Shown: positions 1 to 7,733, counted from the first letter of the stretch. The stretch is DNA of 46,527 nucleotides from UBA1737 sp964474685 (GCA_964474685.1 CAYYTE010000003.1:1-46527), one strand, 5' to 3'. Program-made: numbers and translations. The notes: generated by a model not told the origin, from the sequence alone.

Positions 1-94
1 TTTTCCGGTCTATTTCTGAAAGATGGGTATAAAAAAGAATGTTCCTTTTTGATTGTAATATTTCCATATTTGTAGTATTATAAATTAAACTCAT
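1..94 (-). CDS. IS30-like transposase, N-terminal fragment cut by window edge
   Basis: On the minus strand an ATG at 94 opens a frame of 31 codons that runs out of the window. A GAAAGGA ribosome binding site lies at 104-110 and a good promoter upstream. The fragment contains YTHLSEIDRK, which resembles the start of the N-terminal helix-turn-helix region of IS30-family transposases (typically HL..E.R..I). The DDE catalytic domain would lie outside the window, so the family call rests on a short match. The sequence just upstream reads GTGCAACACC on the minus strand, which I would expect near an IS30 end. It is probably the left part of an insertion sequence next to the AbiE genes. Confidence 0.5.
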   Translation of the reverse strand, partial: MSLIYNTTNMEILQSKRNILFYTHLSEIDRK

Positions 95-126
95 AAAAAT
101 ATATCCTTTCATTTTTCGTCAAAATA

Positions 127-155
127 ATGATAGCATATTTTTATGGGTTTTTCAA
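127..155 (-). promoter_or_regulatory. promoter of the IS30-like transposase
   Basis: On the minus strand TTGAAA (155-150) and TATCAT (132-127) are separated by 17 nt, a good housekeeping-sigma promoter pointing at the transposase fragment. The -35 lies inside the 17-bp sequence that recurs at 2510-2526. Confidence 0.6.
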
Positions 156-166
156 CTTATTAGGTG
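150..166. repeat. left copy of 17-bp near-repeat bracketing the AbiE genes
   Basis: TTTCAACTTATTAGGTG here and TTTCAACTTAATAGGTG at 2510-2526 match at 16 of 17 positions in the same orientation. This copy belongs to the upstream end of the IS30-like element. The distal copy may be the end of a second, decayed element or a recombination scar. Confidence 0.55.
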
Positions 167-226
167 TTGCACTTGAGTATTTAATTCAGGCTATATTGAA
201 AAAAATATAATAAATTTATATATTTG

Positions 227-255
227 TTGCAATTTTTCTAACGAAATGCTATAAT
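227..255 (+). promoter_or_regulatory. promoter of the AbiE pair
   Basis: TTGCAA (227-232) and TATAAT (250-255) are 17 nt apart. The -10 box overlaps the ATG at 254, so transcription would begin near 262. This rules out 254 as the antitoxin start and supports the ATG at 281. Confidence 0.75.
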
Positions 256-280
256 GTTAGTAGAAAAGGAACAAATTAAT

Positions 281-856
281 ATGAAGAATAAAATTTTATT
301 ACTCGCAAAAAATGGATATATCTTTTCAAAACAATTAAAAGAACAAAATATACCAAGTGTATATATTACAAGAATGGTCAAAGAAGGTAGTATTGTAAAA
401 GTTGCTCCAGGAATTTATATTAAAAATGATGTAATTGAAGACTTTTTTTATATTTACTCAATGCAATATAAGTCAATTGTATATGATGGGCAAACAGCAT
501 TGTATTTAAATAAATTGACAAATAGACAATTCAATGGATATCAAGTAATAGTTCCTTATGGATCTAAAGTTATTAATTATAAGTTTAAGGTTAGGACAAC
601 AAGGAATAAAATATTTTACGATACAGGAATTAGTAATATTGAAACACCTTATGGAAACATTGTAAAATGTTATGATAAGGAAAGATGTATTTGCAATTTG
701 TTTTTATATAATGATTTCGATGAAGAGGAAAAATCATATGCTATTAGAGAATATAAAAACAATTATTTAGATATTAAAAAACTATATGAATATGCAACTA
801 TATTAGGATGCATTGAAGAAATGAAGAATGTTTTTGAGGTAATTATATGGGAATAG
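281..856 (+). CDS. abiEi: AbiEi-family antitoxin of a type IV toxin-antitoxin system
   Basis: This 191-residue protein matches the AbiEi pattern. It has an N-terminal winged-helix region (KNGYIFSKQLKEQNIPSVYI, then RMVKEGSIVKVAPGIYI, about residues 10-50). An antitoxin core follows with YDGQTALYLNKL, the ETPYGNIVKCYDKERCICN block and a C-terminal helical tail. In known AbiE systems this protein represses its own promoter and counters the AbiEii nucleotidyltransferase. I start it at 281, not at the upstream ATG at 254, because 254 lies inside the -10 box and AAAAGGA at 264-270 is spaced for 281. Its last 10 nt overlap the toxin gene, indicating translational coupling. Codon use is rich in ATA and AGA compared with the housekeeping genes downstream, consistent with horizontal acquisition. 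Confidence 0.85.
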   Translation: MKNKILLLAKNGYIFSKQLKEQNIPSVYITRMVKEGSIVKVAPGIYIKNDVIEDFFYIYSMQYKSIVYDGQTALYLNKLTNRQFNGYQVIVPYGSKVINYKFKVRTTRNKIFYDTGISNIETPYGNIVKCYDKERCICNLFLYNDFDEEEKSYAIREYKNNYLDIKKLYEYATILGCIEEMKNVFEVIIWE

Positions 857-2229
857 GCAAAACTAATGCAATGGTTAGAAAACTTGCAGAAATAACTAAT
901 ATAGAAACTCAAGTATTATGGGATATGTACTTTTTTGAACATTTCTTATATCGTTTAACACATAGTGGATATGAAAATAATTTTGTTTTTAAAGGAGGTT
1001 TTTTGTTACAAAGCATAATTGGATTTGAAAATAGATCAACGATGGATGTTGATTTAAAAGTGCAAAGCATAGAATTAAGTGATAATATAATAACAAAAAT
1101 ATTTACTGAGATTATAAATATTGATTGTGATGATGGGTTATCTTATAAAATATTAGGAATAGATACTATTGCCAAAGATAAAAGGTATGGTGGCAAATCC
1201 GTTAAAATTTTTGGGCAATATTATAATATAAAAAAAACATTTAATATTGATTTAGCAACTGGCGATGTTGTTACTCCTTTTCCGATTAGACTAAAATATT
1301 ATTCTAAAATAACAGATTTAGAATTTGAAATATTATCTTATTCAAAAGAAACAATATTAGCAGAAAAGTTTGAAACACTAGTTATTAAGGGTACTAATAA
1401 TTCACGTGTCAAAGATATATTAGATATTTATCTATTAGTAAAAAAAGGGTTTGATGAATTTATATTTAATTCTGCATTAATAAATACATTTTACAATAGA
1501 AATACAATTTTAAATAAAGATATTAAAAATGTAGTAAATGATGTTTTAAATTTTAATCGTATTATGCAATTGTATGATTTATATATGAAAAAACATACTT
1601 TCGCACAAAATATATCATTTGATGAATGTGTTAAAGGGATATATAAATTAATTGATTGTATAGAGTTTAATGAACCAATAAAACTATTAACAGATGTAAC
1701 TTTAGTTAGACATGGACAAGATGAACAAGACAAAGTTGGTGGATGGTCTGATAATCATTTAACAAATGAAGGAATTAAAGAAGTAGAAGAATTAATATAT
1801 AGTCTTGATAATGATTATGATTTAATTTTATCTAGTGATTCACTTAGAACTAAAGAAACAACGGAATTAATTAACAAGAAATTAAAAATAGATGTAGTAT
1901 TTTTAGAAACTTTAAGAGAAACAAATAATGGGAGTTTAAAGAATTTAACAAAAGAACAAGCAAAAGAAAAATTTCCTGGCTTATATTTTAACACATTGAA
2001 GATGGATGAAACATATCCTAATGGTGAAAGCCCCTTAATGTTTTATGAAAGAGTTAAAAATAGCTTTTTAGATATTAATAAGAAATATATAGGTAAGAAA
2101 GTATTAATCGTTACTCATGGTGGTGTTATTACTGTGATTATGTGTTTAATTAATGGTTTGATGTATTCAAATTTATTAAAAATTACTCCTAAAACTGGTT
2201 CTAAAATAATGTATTATTCTTGTATGTAA
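847..2229 (+). CDS. abiEii: AbiEii nucleotidyltransferase toxin fused to a histidine phosphatase domain
   Basis: This 460-residue protein has two domains. Residues about 1-260 form an AbiEii/MenT-type nucleotidyltransferase: KGG at 49-51, RSTMDVDL at 63-70 with metal-binding Asp67 and Asp69, Lys174 in ETILAEKFETL, and Asp190/Asp193 in RVKDILDIY. Members of this family modify tRNA or otherwise block growth. Residues about 283-460 form a phosphoglycerate-mutase-like histidine phosphatase: LVRHG with nucleophile His289, Arg334 in SSDSLRTKET, the LRETNNG acid block, and VTHGG with second His424. All core catalytic residues of both halves are present. Ordinary AbiEii proteins end near residue 270, so the phosphatase is an addition. 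GAGGT at 836-840 precedes the ATG, which overlaps the antitoxin gene by 10 nt. What the phosphatase acts on is unknown; a role in toxin reversal or substrate choice is only a guess. Confidence 0.85.
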   Translation: MGIGKTNAMVRKLAEITNIETQVLWDMYFFEHFLYRLTHSGYENNFVFKGGFLLQSIIGFENRSTMDVDLKVQSIELSDNIITKIFTEIINIDCDDGLSYKILGIDTIAKDKRYGGKSVKIFGQYYNIKKTFNIDLATGDVVTPFPIRLKYYSKITDLEFEILSYSKETILAEKFETLVIKGTNNSRVKDILDIYLLVKKGFDEFIFNSALINTFYNRNTILNKDIKNVVNDVLNFNRIMQLYDLYMKKHTFAQNISFDECVKGIYKLIDCIEFNEPIKLLTDVTLVRHGQDEQDKVGGWSDNHLTNEGIKEVEELIYSLDNDYDLILSSDSLRTKETTELINKKLKIDVVFLETLRETNNGSLKNLTKEQAKEKFPGLYFNTLKMDETYPNGESPLMFYERVKNSFLDINKKYIGKKVLIVTHGGVITVIMCLINGLMYSNLLKITPKTGSKIMYYSCM

Positions 2230-2604
2230 TTATAAAGTTTCGGGTCCCTTCACCTTCACTATTAGAATGTGTTTATTACTGTTTTGATTTGCAGTTCAAA
2301 TATATTTATTCAACTATTTTGGCAAAATAGCTTTTTATTTTCGGAAGTAATGTTAAAAAACATATATAGGATTGAAAAAAAAGAAATAAGAATATTGTCT
2401 GTTATTCTAATAAAGAATATTTTGTATCACTCAATTCAAGTATATTTTTTGGCTTTTTAAAGTAGTTGGGGTTTTTCGAAATTCCCCTATAAAGAAGATA
2501 GGGACACCCTTTCAACTTAATAGGTGAATATAAAATTCCAACTTCTTTATATATTCGTAAATTTTTTTTGATAACGTGTTCATTGTTATTTTTTTACTTA
2601 TGTG
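2230..2604. other. non-coding remainder downstream of the AbiE pair
   Basis: About 375 nt with no convincing gene. It contains a GC-richer patch at 2468-2510 with a short imperfect hairpin (GGGG/CCCC arms around TTTTTCGAAATT) and then the second copy of the 17-bp repeat. The patch could be the terminal part of a lost insertion sequence, but I cannot show this from the window. Confidence 0.4.
2510..2526. repeat. right copy of 17-bp near-repeat bracketing the AbiE genes
   Basis: TTTCAACTTAATAGGTG matches 150-166 at 16 of 17 positions in direct orientation. Together the copies enclose about 2.34 kb that holds just the AbiE operon. Confidence 0.55.
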
Positions 2605-2633
2605 TTGAATTATCCTAGATATTTTGATATAAT
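2605..2633 (+). promoter_or_regulatory. promoter of the riboswitch-ABC transporter operon
   Basis: TTGAAT (2605-2610) and TATAAT (2628-2633) are spaced by 17 nt. Transcription should start near 2640, just before the predicted riboswitch P1 helix. Confidence 0.75.
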
Positions 2634-2648
2634 TTAAGAGCAAATTAA

Positions 2649-2812
2649 GTTAATTAGAGGTTGCGGTGTAAAAGAGTAGATTTAGATTCAGCAGGCATGC
2701 ACGCTAAATTGAAAGGTAATCACCGCCGAACGGGTTTTTTAGGCATAGAAAACTCGTGGGGTTATAAGGAATACTTGTAACACTCCTACGAAAGTAGAGG
2801 CGCTAAGATAAC
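2649..2812 (+). promoter_or_regulatory. lysine riboswitch (L box)
   Basis: The RNA has recognisable L-box blocks: AGAGGTTGCGG (2656-2666), AGTAG, GAAAGG followed by CACCGCCGAA (about 2711-2730), GGGGTTAT, and a late stem CTAC-GAAA-GTAG leading into AGGCGCT. A P1 helix can form between GTTA/TTAG (2649-2657) and CTAA/TAAC (2803-2812). AGGCGCT at 2798-2804 can instead pair with AGCGCCT at 2846-2852, the left arm of the downstream terminator. Ligand-stabilised P1 would therefore free the terminator and switch the importer off. The ligand is assigned by resemblance to the lysine aptamer; covariance scoring was not possible. Confidence 0.75.
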
Positions 2813-2843
2813 CATTTTTATTTTTTAAATGAAGTGAGTTAGT

Positions 2844-2866
2844 AAAGCGCCTAAGGCGCTTTTTTT
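2844..2866 (+). terminator. riboswitch-controlled intrinsic terminator
   Basis: AAAGCGCC (2844-2851) pairs with GGCGCTTT (2855-2862) around a TAA loop and runs into a T tract to 2866. It lies between the aptamer and the first gene, as expected for attenuation, and its left arm has a competing partner at 2798-2804. Confidence 0.85.
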
Positions 2867-2894
2867 GTTAATTAAAATCAAAGGAGAAAGAAAA

Positions 2895-3725
2895 ATGAGA
2901 AAGATTTTATTAACAGGGATGTTATTATTTGTAGCCTTAGGTTTGACGAGTTGTAAAAAGATTCAATTTGATGAATCTTCCAATACACTTGTTGTTGGAA
3001 TGGAATGTTGTTATGAACCATATAATTGGACTGAAAATGTTCAATCAAGTACCAATGTAGCTATATCAAATCAAACCGGGCATTATGCGGAAGGGTATGA
3101 TATTGCTATGGCAAAAAGGCTTTGTGAAAGTATGGGGTATAAATTAGAGATACAAGCTTTTAGTTGGGAAGGATTGGTACCAGCTTTATTAACTGGAAAG
3201 ATTGATGCAATAATTGCGGGGATGAGTCCAACGGAAAAAAGAAAAGAAACAATTGCTTTTACAGATGAATATTGGCATTCAGTTGAAGTGCTTCTTGTAA
3301 AAAAAGATGGTGCTTATAGTGATGCAAAGAAGTTTAGTGATTTAGATGGAGCAAAAGTGATAGGACAAAAAGGGACTCTTTATGAGACACTTGCTAACCA
3401 AGTTCATCAAAAGAATTCATCAACAACAGTTATTAATGCTTTAGATACTATGTCTGAAATAATGGTTGCTATGGCAAGCGGTAAAGTTGATATTACCGTT
3501 GTTGAGGAACCGGTTGCTAAAAGTGTTGTTGCTAGTAATTCAAATTACACTTATGTTGTACTAGATGAGAACTTTGATGTGGATGAAAGTGATGTAATGG
3601 TTTCAATTGGACTTCGATTAATTGATACAACATTATGTAATAAACTTAATGAAGCTTTAAAAAAGATTTCTCTTGCAGAAAGAGAAGAGTTAATGCAAAA
3701 GGCGGTTAGTCATAGTGGAAATTAA
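2895..3725 (+). CDS. amino-acid ABC transporter substrate-binding lipoprotein (probably lysine)
   Basis: This is a 276-residue family 3 solute-binding protein. The N-terminus is a lipoprotein signal: MRKILL, a hydrophobic stretch and the lipobox LTSC, so the mature protein would be lipid-anchored outside the membrane. Family blocks include LVVGMECCYEPYNW, EGYDIAMAKRL, GLVPALLTGKIDAIIAGMSPT and GQKGTLYETL. AAGGAG at 2881-2886 sets the start at ATG 2895; the TTG ten codons upstream sits in the terminator T tract and is unlikely. The gene overlaps the permease gene by 11 nt and lies behind an apparent lysine riboswitch, which argues for lysine or a related cationic amino acid as cargo. The protein sequence alone does not fix the substrate. 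Confidence 0.85.
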   Translation: MRKILLTGMLLFVALGLTSCKKIQFDESSNTLVVGMECCYEPYNWTENVQSSTNVAISNQTGHYAEGYDIAMAKRLCESMGYKLEIQAFSWEGLVPALLTGKIDAIIAGMSPTEKRKETIAFTDEYWHSVEVLLVKKDGAYSDAKKFSDLDGAKVIGQKGTLYETLANQVHQKNSSTTVINALDTMSEIMVAMASGKVDITVVEEPVAKSVVASNSNYTYVVLDENFDVDESDVMVSIGLRLIDTTLCNKLNEALKKISLAEREELMQKAVSHSGN

Positions 3726-4452
3726 CTTTTTAGGTTTTTTTAAGAATATTCAAAATATATTTTCAGATTGGTGGCTTACAATCTTAAAAGGAATAGGGGT
3801 TACTTTACTTTTATCAATCATTGGAACGTTGATTGGGCTTCTTATTTCGTTACCATTTGGAATTATGAGAATCAGTAAAACCGAGTCTTATGATACAAAA
3901 ACGTCAAAATTTCTTAAAAGATTTGGAAATTCACTTGTGAAAGCATATGTTACTTTCTTTCGTGGTACTCCGATGATGGTTCAAGCAATGCTTTTCTATT
4001 ATGGTTTTTCTTTACTTGGAGTTAATTGGTCTAGTTTTGTTGCGGCACTCTTTACTGTTTCTTTAAACACTGCCGCATATCTTACGGAGATTATACGTAG
4101 TGGATTACAATCGGTATCGGTGGGACAAAGTGAAGCATATTTAGCACTCGGAATGAAACCACGACAAGGACTTATGAATGTTTTATTTCCTCAGGCTTTA
4201 AAAACATCGATGGCTGCTATTGGTAATGAAATGATTATAAATATAAAAGATACTTCCGTATTCTGTTGTATAGGTGTTATGGACTTATATAATTCTACAA
4301 AAACTGCTGGAAATGATGGATTTCATTATGTTGAAACAATGGCGATTGCTGCAGTAATATATCTTATTCTCACGATGGTTACATCCAAGGTACTACAGAA
4401 AGTTGAATCCAGAATTGGGGCACCAACTAAAGATTTAACAAGTTGTAATTAG
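3715..4452 (+). CDS. amino-acid ABC transporter permease
   Basis: A 245-residue HisM/GlnP-type membrane permease that would form the channel of the lysine-type importer. It shows the usual hydrophobic segments and the cytoplasmic EAA-like loop with EAYLALGMKPRQGLMNVLFPQA (about residues 138-160) that docks on the ATPase. The segment FFRGTPMMVQ is also typical of this family. The GTG start at 3715 lies inside the end of the binding-protein gene, with a weak GGCGG at 3701-3705 as ribosome binding site, so translation is probably coupled. The length is usual for the family. Confidence 0.88.
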   Translation: MEINFLGFFKNIQNIFSDWWLTILKGIGVTLLLSIIGTLIGLLISLPFGIMRISKTESYDTKTSKFLKRFGNSLVKAYVTFFRGTPMMVQAMLFYYGFSLLGVNWSSFVAALFTVSLNTAAYLTEIIRSGLQSVSVGQSEAYLALGMKPRQGLMNVLFPQALKTSMAAIGNEMIINIKDTSVFCCIGVMDLYNSTKTAGNDGFHYVETMAIAAVIYLILTMVTSKVLQKVESRIGAPTKDLTSCN

Positions 4453-4460
4453 GAGGAGTT

Positions 4461-5195
4461 ATGAATTTAATTTTACAAGCAAAGAATATTTTTAAATCAT
4501 TTTCACAGAATCATCCTGTATTACAAGATATCTCTCTAGAGGTATGTTCCGGTGATGTTATTGCAATTATTGGACCTTCGGGAAGTGGTAAATCTACATT
4601 CTTACGTTCATTAAATGCTTTGACTATTCCTGATAGTGGTGAGGTGTTCTTTCATAATGAGAATATCTTTTTACATCCAAATAAATTTCATATTGTAAGG
4701 CAAAAAATTGGTATGGTGTTTCAGTCATTTAACCTTTTTGATAATTTGAATGTATTAGATAATTGTACATTAGCTTTACGAAAAGTAAATCATCTTAGTA
4801 GACAAGAAGCAAATGTTAAAGCTAAAAATAAATTAAAAGAAGTTGGTATGGATTCTTTTATTAAACAATCGGTTAAAAGTTTGTCCGGTGGACAAAAACA
4901 GCGGGTAGCAATAGCAAGAGCTTTAGCAATGGAACCAGAGGTATTATTATTCGATGAACCTACAAGCGCATTAGATCCGGAGATGGTAGATGAAGTATTA
5001 AATATTATGGCCGATTTAGCAAAAAAAGGAATGACAATGGTTGTAGTTACTCATGAGATGCGTTTTGCAAAAGGGGTATCAAATAAAACCGTGTTTATGG
5101 AAGAAGGTAAAATCGTAGAAAAGGGAGAAACGTCACTCATCTTCTCGAATCCGAAAGAGATTCGAACAAGAGAATTCTTGAAAAATTATATATAA
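4461..5195 (+). CDS. amino-acid ABC transporter ATP-binding protein
   Basis: A 244-residue GlnQ/HisP-type ATPase that energises the importer. Walker A is GPSGSGKST at residues 38-46, the Q-loop lies in GMVFQSFNLF, the signature is LSGGQ, Walker B is VLLFDEP and the H-loop His is in VVVTHEM. All are intact. A strong AGGAGG precedes the ATG, 8 nt after the permease stop. It is the last gene of the riboswitch operon and is followed at once by an intrinsic terminator. Confidence 0.93.
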   Translation: MNLILQAKNIFKSFSQNHPVLQDISLEVCSGDVIAIIGPSGSGKSTFLRSLNALTIPDSGEVFFHNENIFLHPNKFHIVRQKIGMVFQSFNLFDNLNVLDNCTLALRKVNHLSRQEANVKAKNKLKEVGMDSFIKQSVKSLSGGQKQRVAIARALAMEPEVLLFDEPTSALDPEMVDEVLNIMADLAKKGMTMVVVTHEMRFAKGVSNKTVFMEEGKIVEKGETSLIFSNPKEIRTREFLKNYI

Positions 5196-5201
5196 TATTA
5201 A

Positions 5202-5230
5202 AAATAGAAGTAATTTACTTCTATTTTTTT
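5202..5230 (+). terminator. intrinsic terminator of the ABC transporter operon
   Basis: AAATAGAAGTAA (5202-5213) is a perfect inverted repeat with TTACTTCTATTT (5215-5226), and T residues continue to 5230. Confidence 0.85.
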
Positions 5231-5297
5231 AGAATTATTTAAGTAATTTTCTTATTTTACCAAATGAAGTACTTTTGAGATTAATAGAATGAATCCC

Positions 5298-5326
5298 TTG
5301 AAGTTTAATTAAAAAAATGATATAAT
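5298..5326 (+). promoter_or_regulatory. promoter of pgsA-recA-upp
   Basis: TTGAAG (5298-5303) and TATAAT (5321-5326) are 17 nt apart. The start site would be near 5333, 17 nt before the pgsA ATG. No other promoter is obvious before recA or upp. Confidence 0.75.
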
Positions 5327-5349
5327 AAAACCTATGAAGAGGTGTTGAA

Positions 5350-6018
5350 ATGAATTTACCAAATAAACTTACAATGGTTAGGCTAATACTTATTCCTATT
5401 ATAATGATTGTTTATGGTTCCTCGGAAGCATTACGTACTGCTCAAGTTTTTGGGAATTTATCTGTAGCTTGCTTTATTATTCTTATATTATTTTTCATAG
5501 GTGCTATGAGTGATTATTTTGATGGTAAGATTGCAAGGTCTAGAAATTTAGTAACGGATTTAGGAAAATTTCTTGATCCTTTAGCGGATAAACTTCTTGT
5601 TACGACATTATTGATAATTTTACTATTTCAAAGTATGTACAATCAACAAAAGTTACCAGGAACAGCAAATCTTGTTGAATGGTGGATGGTAGTTATTGTA
5701 ATTGCTAGGGAATTTGTAGTAACAGGCATTCGGTTAATTGCGGCAAATAAAAATCGTGTGATTGCAGCAAGCTGGTACGGGAAAATCAAAACTACTATAC
5801 AGTTTGTTACAATATTAGTTATATTGTTTAATGGAAGTGTTGTTACTACATCTACTGGGTATGTAGGACCTGCAACTTGGATTATTATATTAGATAAAAT
5901 CTTATTATATTTAATGATGGTTATCACAGTATTTAGTGGTGTTGATTATGTTTTAAAAAACAAAGACTTATTTAAAGAAGGGGACAAAAAGAAGTCTAAG
6001 GTTGTGACTAAGAAATAA
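5350..6018 (+). CDS. pgsA: CDP-diacylglycerol--glycerol-3-phosphate 3-phosphatidyltransferase
   Basis: PgsA makes phosphatidylglycerophosphate from CDP-diacylglycerol and glycerol-3-phosphate, the committed step to phosphatidylglycerol, in the membrane. The 222-residue protein carries the CDP-alcohol phosphatidyltransferase motif as DYFDGKIARSRN...GKFLDPLADK (about residues 56-84), with the metal-binding aspartates present. Several membrane helices surround it, and the start MNLPNKLTMVRL is typical. A 30-residue insertion-like segment (SMYNQQKLPGTANLVEWW) sits before the conserved REFVVTGIR block. The C-terminal tail is basic. recA follows 25 nt later, the same neighbourhood as in other Bacilli. 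Confidence 0.93.
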   Translation: MNLPNKLTMVRLILIPIIMIVYGSSEALRTAQVFGNLSVACFIILILFFIGAMSDYFDGKIARSRNLVTDLGKFLDPLADKLLVTTLLIILLFQSMYNQQKLPGTANLVEWWMVVIVIAREFVVTGIRLIAANKNRVIAASWYGKIKTTIQFVTILVILFNGSVVTTSTGYVGPATWIIILDKILLYLMMVITVFSGVDYVLKNKDLFKEGDKKKSKVVTKK

Positions 6019-6043
6019 TAATAGGGGGGTAAAGGAGATTATT

Positions 6044-7072
6044 ATGACAGAAGTTACTAAATTAAAAGAAGAAGCAGTGCCTGTTAAAGACACTGCAAAA
6101 GAAAGGGCATTACAAGATACTTTTAAGACGATTGAAAAAGCTTATGGAAAAGGCTCGATTATGCGTCTTGGAGATAATCCAATGGAAAAGATTGATATTA
6201 TTCCGTCGGGTTCTATTATGCTTGATGCCGCAATGGGAGTAGGTGGTTATCCTAAAGGAAGAATCATTGAAATTTATGGTCCAGAGTCAAGTGGTAAAAC
6301 TACATTTGCTTTACATGCTATTGCTGAAGCTCAAAAGAAGGGTGGCTATGCCGCATTCATTGATGCGGAACATGCTTTAGACCCAAAATATGCGAAAGCA
6401 TTAGGGGTGGATATTGATAATCTAATCTTATCACAACCAGATAATGGTGAACAAGCATTAGAAATTGTTGAAGCATTAGTAAGAAGTAACGCAATTGATA
6501 TTATTGTTATCGATAGTGTTGCTGCACTTGTACCGAAGGCTGAAATTGAGGGGGACATGGGCGATAGTCATGTTGGTCTTCAAGCGAGACTAATGAGTCA
6601 AGCTATGCGAAAGCTAGCAGGTGCTATTAGTAAAAGTAAAGCGGTAGCAATCTTTATTAATCAGATTCGTGAAAAAGTCGGAGTATTATTTGGAAGTCCT
6701 GAGACGACAAGTGGTGGTAGAGCGTTAAAATTTTATTCAACCATTCGACTTGATATTCGAAGAATTGATCAAATTAAAGATGGTACGAATCCAATTGGAA
6801 ACGTAACAAGGGTAAAAGTTGTTAAAAATAAGGTGGCACCGCCATTTAAAACAGCTGAAATAGATTTAATATTTGGGCAAGGAATTTCCCATGAAGGTGA
6901 AGTACTTGATCTTGCAGTTAATGAAGAAATCATTGATAAGAGTGGAGCTTGGTTTTCTTATAATGGTGAGCGAATTGGTCAAGGACGTGAAAATGTTAAG
7001 AAGTATTTAAAAGATAACAAGTCTATTTGTGAAGAAATAGAAACCAAAGTTAGAGCGAAGTTATTCGCATAG
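6044..7072 (+). CDS. recA: RecA recombinase
   Basis: RecA forms ATP-dependent filaments on single-stranded DNA, carries out strand exchange and triggers LexA-type self-cleavage. The 342-residue protein has all family blocks: Walker A GPESSGKTT at 79-87, IDAEHALDP, VIDSVAALVPKAEIEGDMGDSHVGLQAR, the L2-region INQIREKVGVLFGSPETTSGG and KVVKNKVAPPFK. The N-terminus has an acidic/basic extension of about 15 residues before the canonical ALQDTFKTIEKAYGKGSIM. AAAGGAGA stands ahead of the ATG. I see no clear SOS box in the short pgsA-recA gap; transcription probably comes from the pgsA promoter. Confidence 0.97.
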   Translation: MTEVTKLKEEAVPVKDTAKERALQDTFKTIEKAYGKGSIMRLGDNPMEKIDIIPSGSIMLDAAMGVGGYPKGRIIEIYGPESSGKTTFALHAIAEAQKKGGYAAFIDAEHALDPKYAKALGVDIDNLILSQPDNGEQALEIVEALVRSNAIDIIVIDSVAALVPKAEIEGDMGDSHVGLQARLMSQAMRKLAGAISKSKAVAIFINQIREKVGVLFGSPETTSGGRALKFYSTIRLDIRRIDQIKDGTNPIGNVTRVKVVKNKVAPPFKTAEIDLIFGQGISHEGEVLDLAVNEEIIDKSGAWFSYNGERIGQGRENVKKYLKDNKSICEEIETKVRAKLFA

Positions 7073-7098
7073 ATTTAATAATTTAGAGGAGATAGAAT

Positions 7099-7725
7099 AT
7101 GAGTAAAGTTGTAATTTTTAACCATCCATTGATGAGCCATAAGTTGGCACTTATTCGTGATGAAAAGACTAATACGAAAGATTTTCGTGAAACAGTAAGT
7201 GAAATTTCTAATTTAATGGCATACGAAGTAACGAGAGATTTACCTGTAGAAAAGATCCAAGTAAAAACCCCTTGTGGCGTAGCTGATTGTGCTACCCTTG
7301 CTTGTGATGTTGTTATTGTACCGGTATTAAGAGCGGGACTTGGAATGGTTGAAGGAATTCAATCTTTAATTCCTACTGCAAAGGTTGGTTATATAGGATT
7401 GTATCGTGATAAAAACACGAAGCTCCCACAACTTTATTATGCGAAATTTCCAGAAAATATTAGCAATGCTATGGTAATCTTATGTGATCCAATGCTTGCT
7501 ACAGGAGGATCTGCTGTAAAAGCAATTGATATCTTAAAAGAAAAAGGTGCTAAGAATATTAAATATATTGGCATCGTTGGTGTTGATGAAGGAATTAAGA
7601 ATATTGAAGACCATCACCCAGATGTAGATATTTATCTTGCTGCGCATGACCCTGAATTAAATGAAAACTGCTACATTGTTCCAGGTCTTGGAGATTGTGG
7701 CGATAGATTATTCGGAACGAAATAA
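7099..7725 (+). CDS. upp: uracil phosphoribosyltransferase
   Basis: Upp salvages uracil by transferring ribose-5-phosphate from PRPP to form UMP. At 208 residues it has the family length. The PRPP loop appears as CDPMLATGGSAVKAIDIL (about residues 130-148), with PVLRAGLGMVEGI and the C-terminal uracil-binding block IVPGLGDCGDRLFGT. AGGAGA lies just upstream of the ATG, 26 nt after recA, so it looks like the last gene of pgsA-recA-upp. That neighbourhood is not the usual glyA-upp one. Confidence 0.96.
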   Translation: MSKVVIFNHPLMSHKLALIRDEKTNTKDFRETVSEISNLMAYEVTRDLPVEKIQVKTPCGVADCATLACDVVIVPVLRAGLGMVEGIQSLIPTAKVGYIGLYRDKNTKLPQLYYAKFPENISNAMVILCDPMLATGGSAVKAIDILKEKGAKNIKYIGIVGVDEGIKNIEDHHPDVDIYLAAHDPELNENCYIVPGLGDCGDRLFGTK

Positions 7726-7733
7726 TTATTACT

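Noticed and set aside
254..283. Upstream ATG as start of the AbiEi antitoxin
   Set aside because: The ATG at 254 lies inside the TATAAT -10 element, so it would not be transcribed from this promoter; ATG 281 has a ribosome binding site.
2267..2460. 63-codon open frame (GTG start) after the AbiE pair
   Set aside because: No ribosome binding site, low-complexity hydrophobic sequence and no recognisable family; treated as non-coding.
5643..5927. Minus-strand 94-codon frame inside pgsA
   Set aside because: Antisense shadow of a clear CDP-alcohol phosphatidyltransferase gene; no ribosome binding site or family match.
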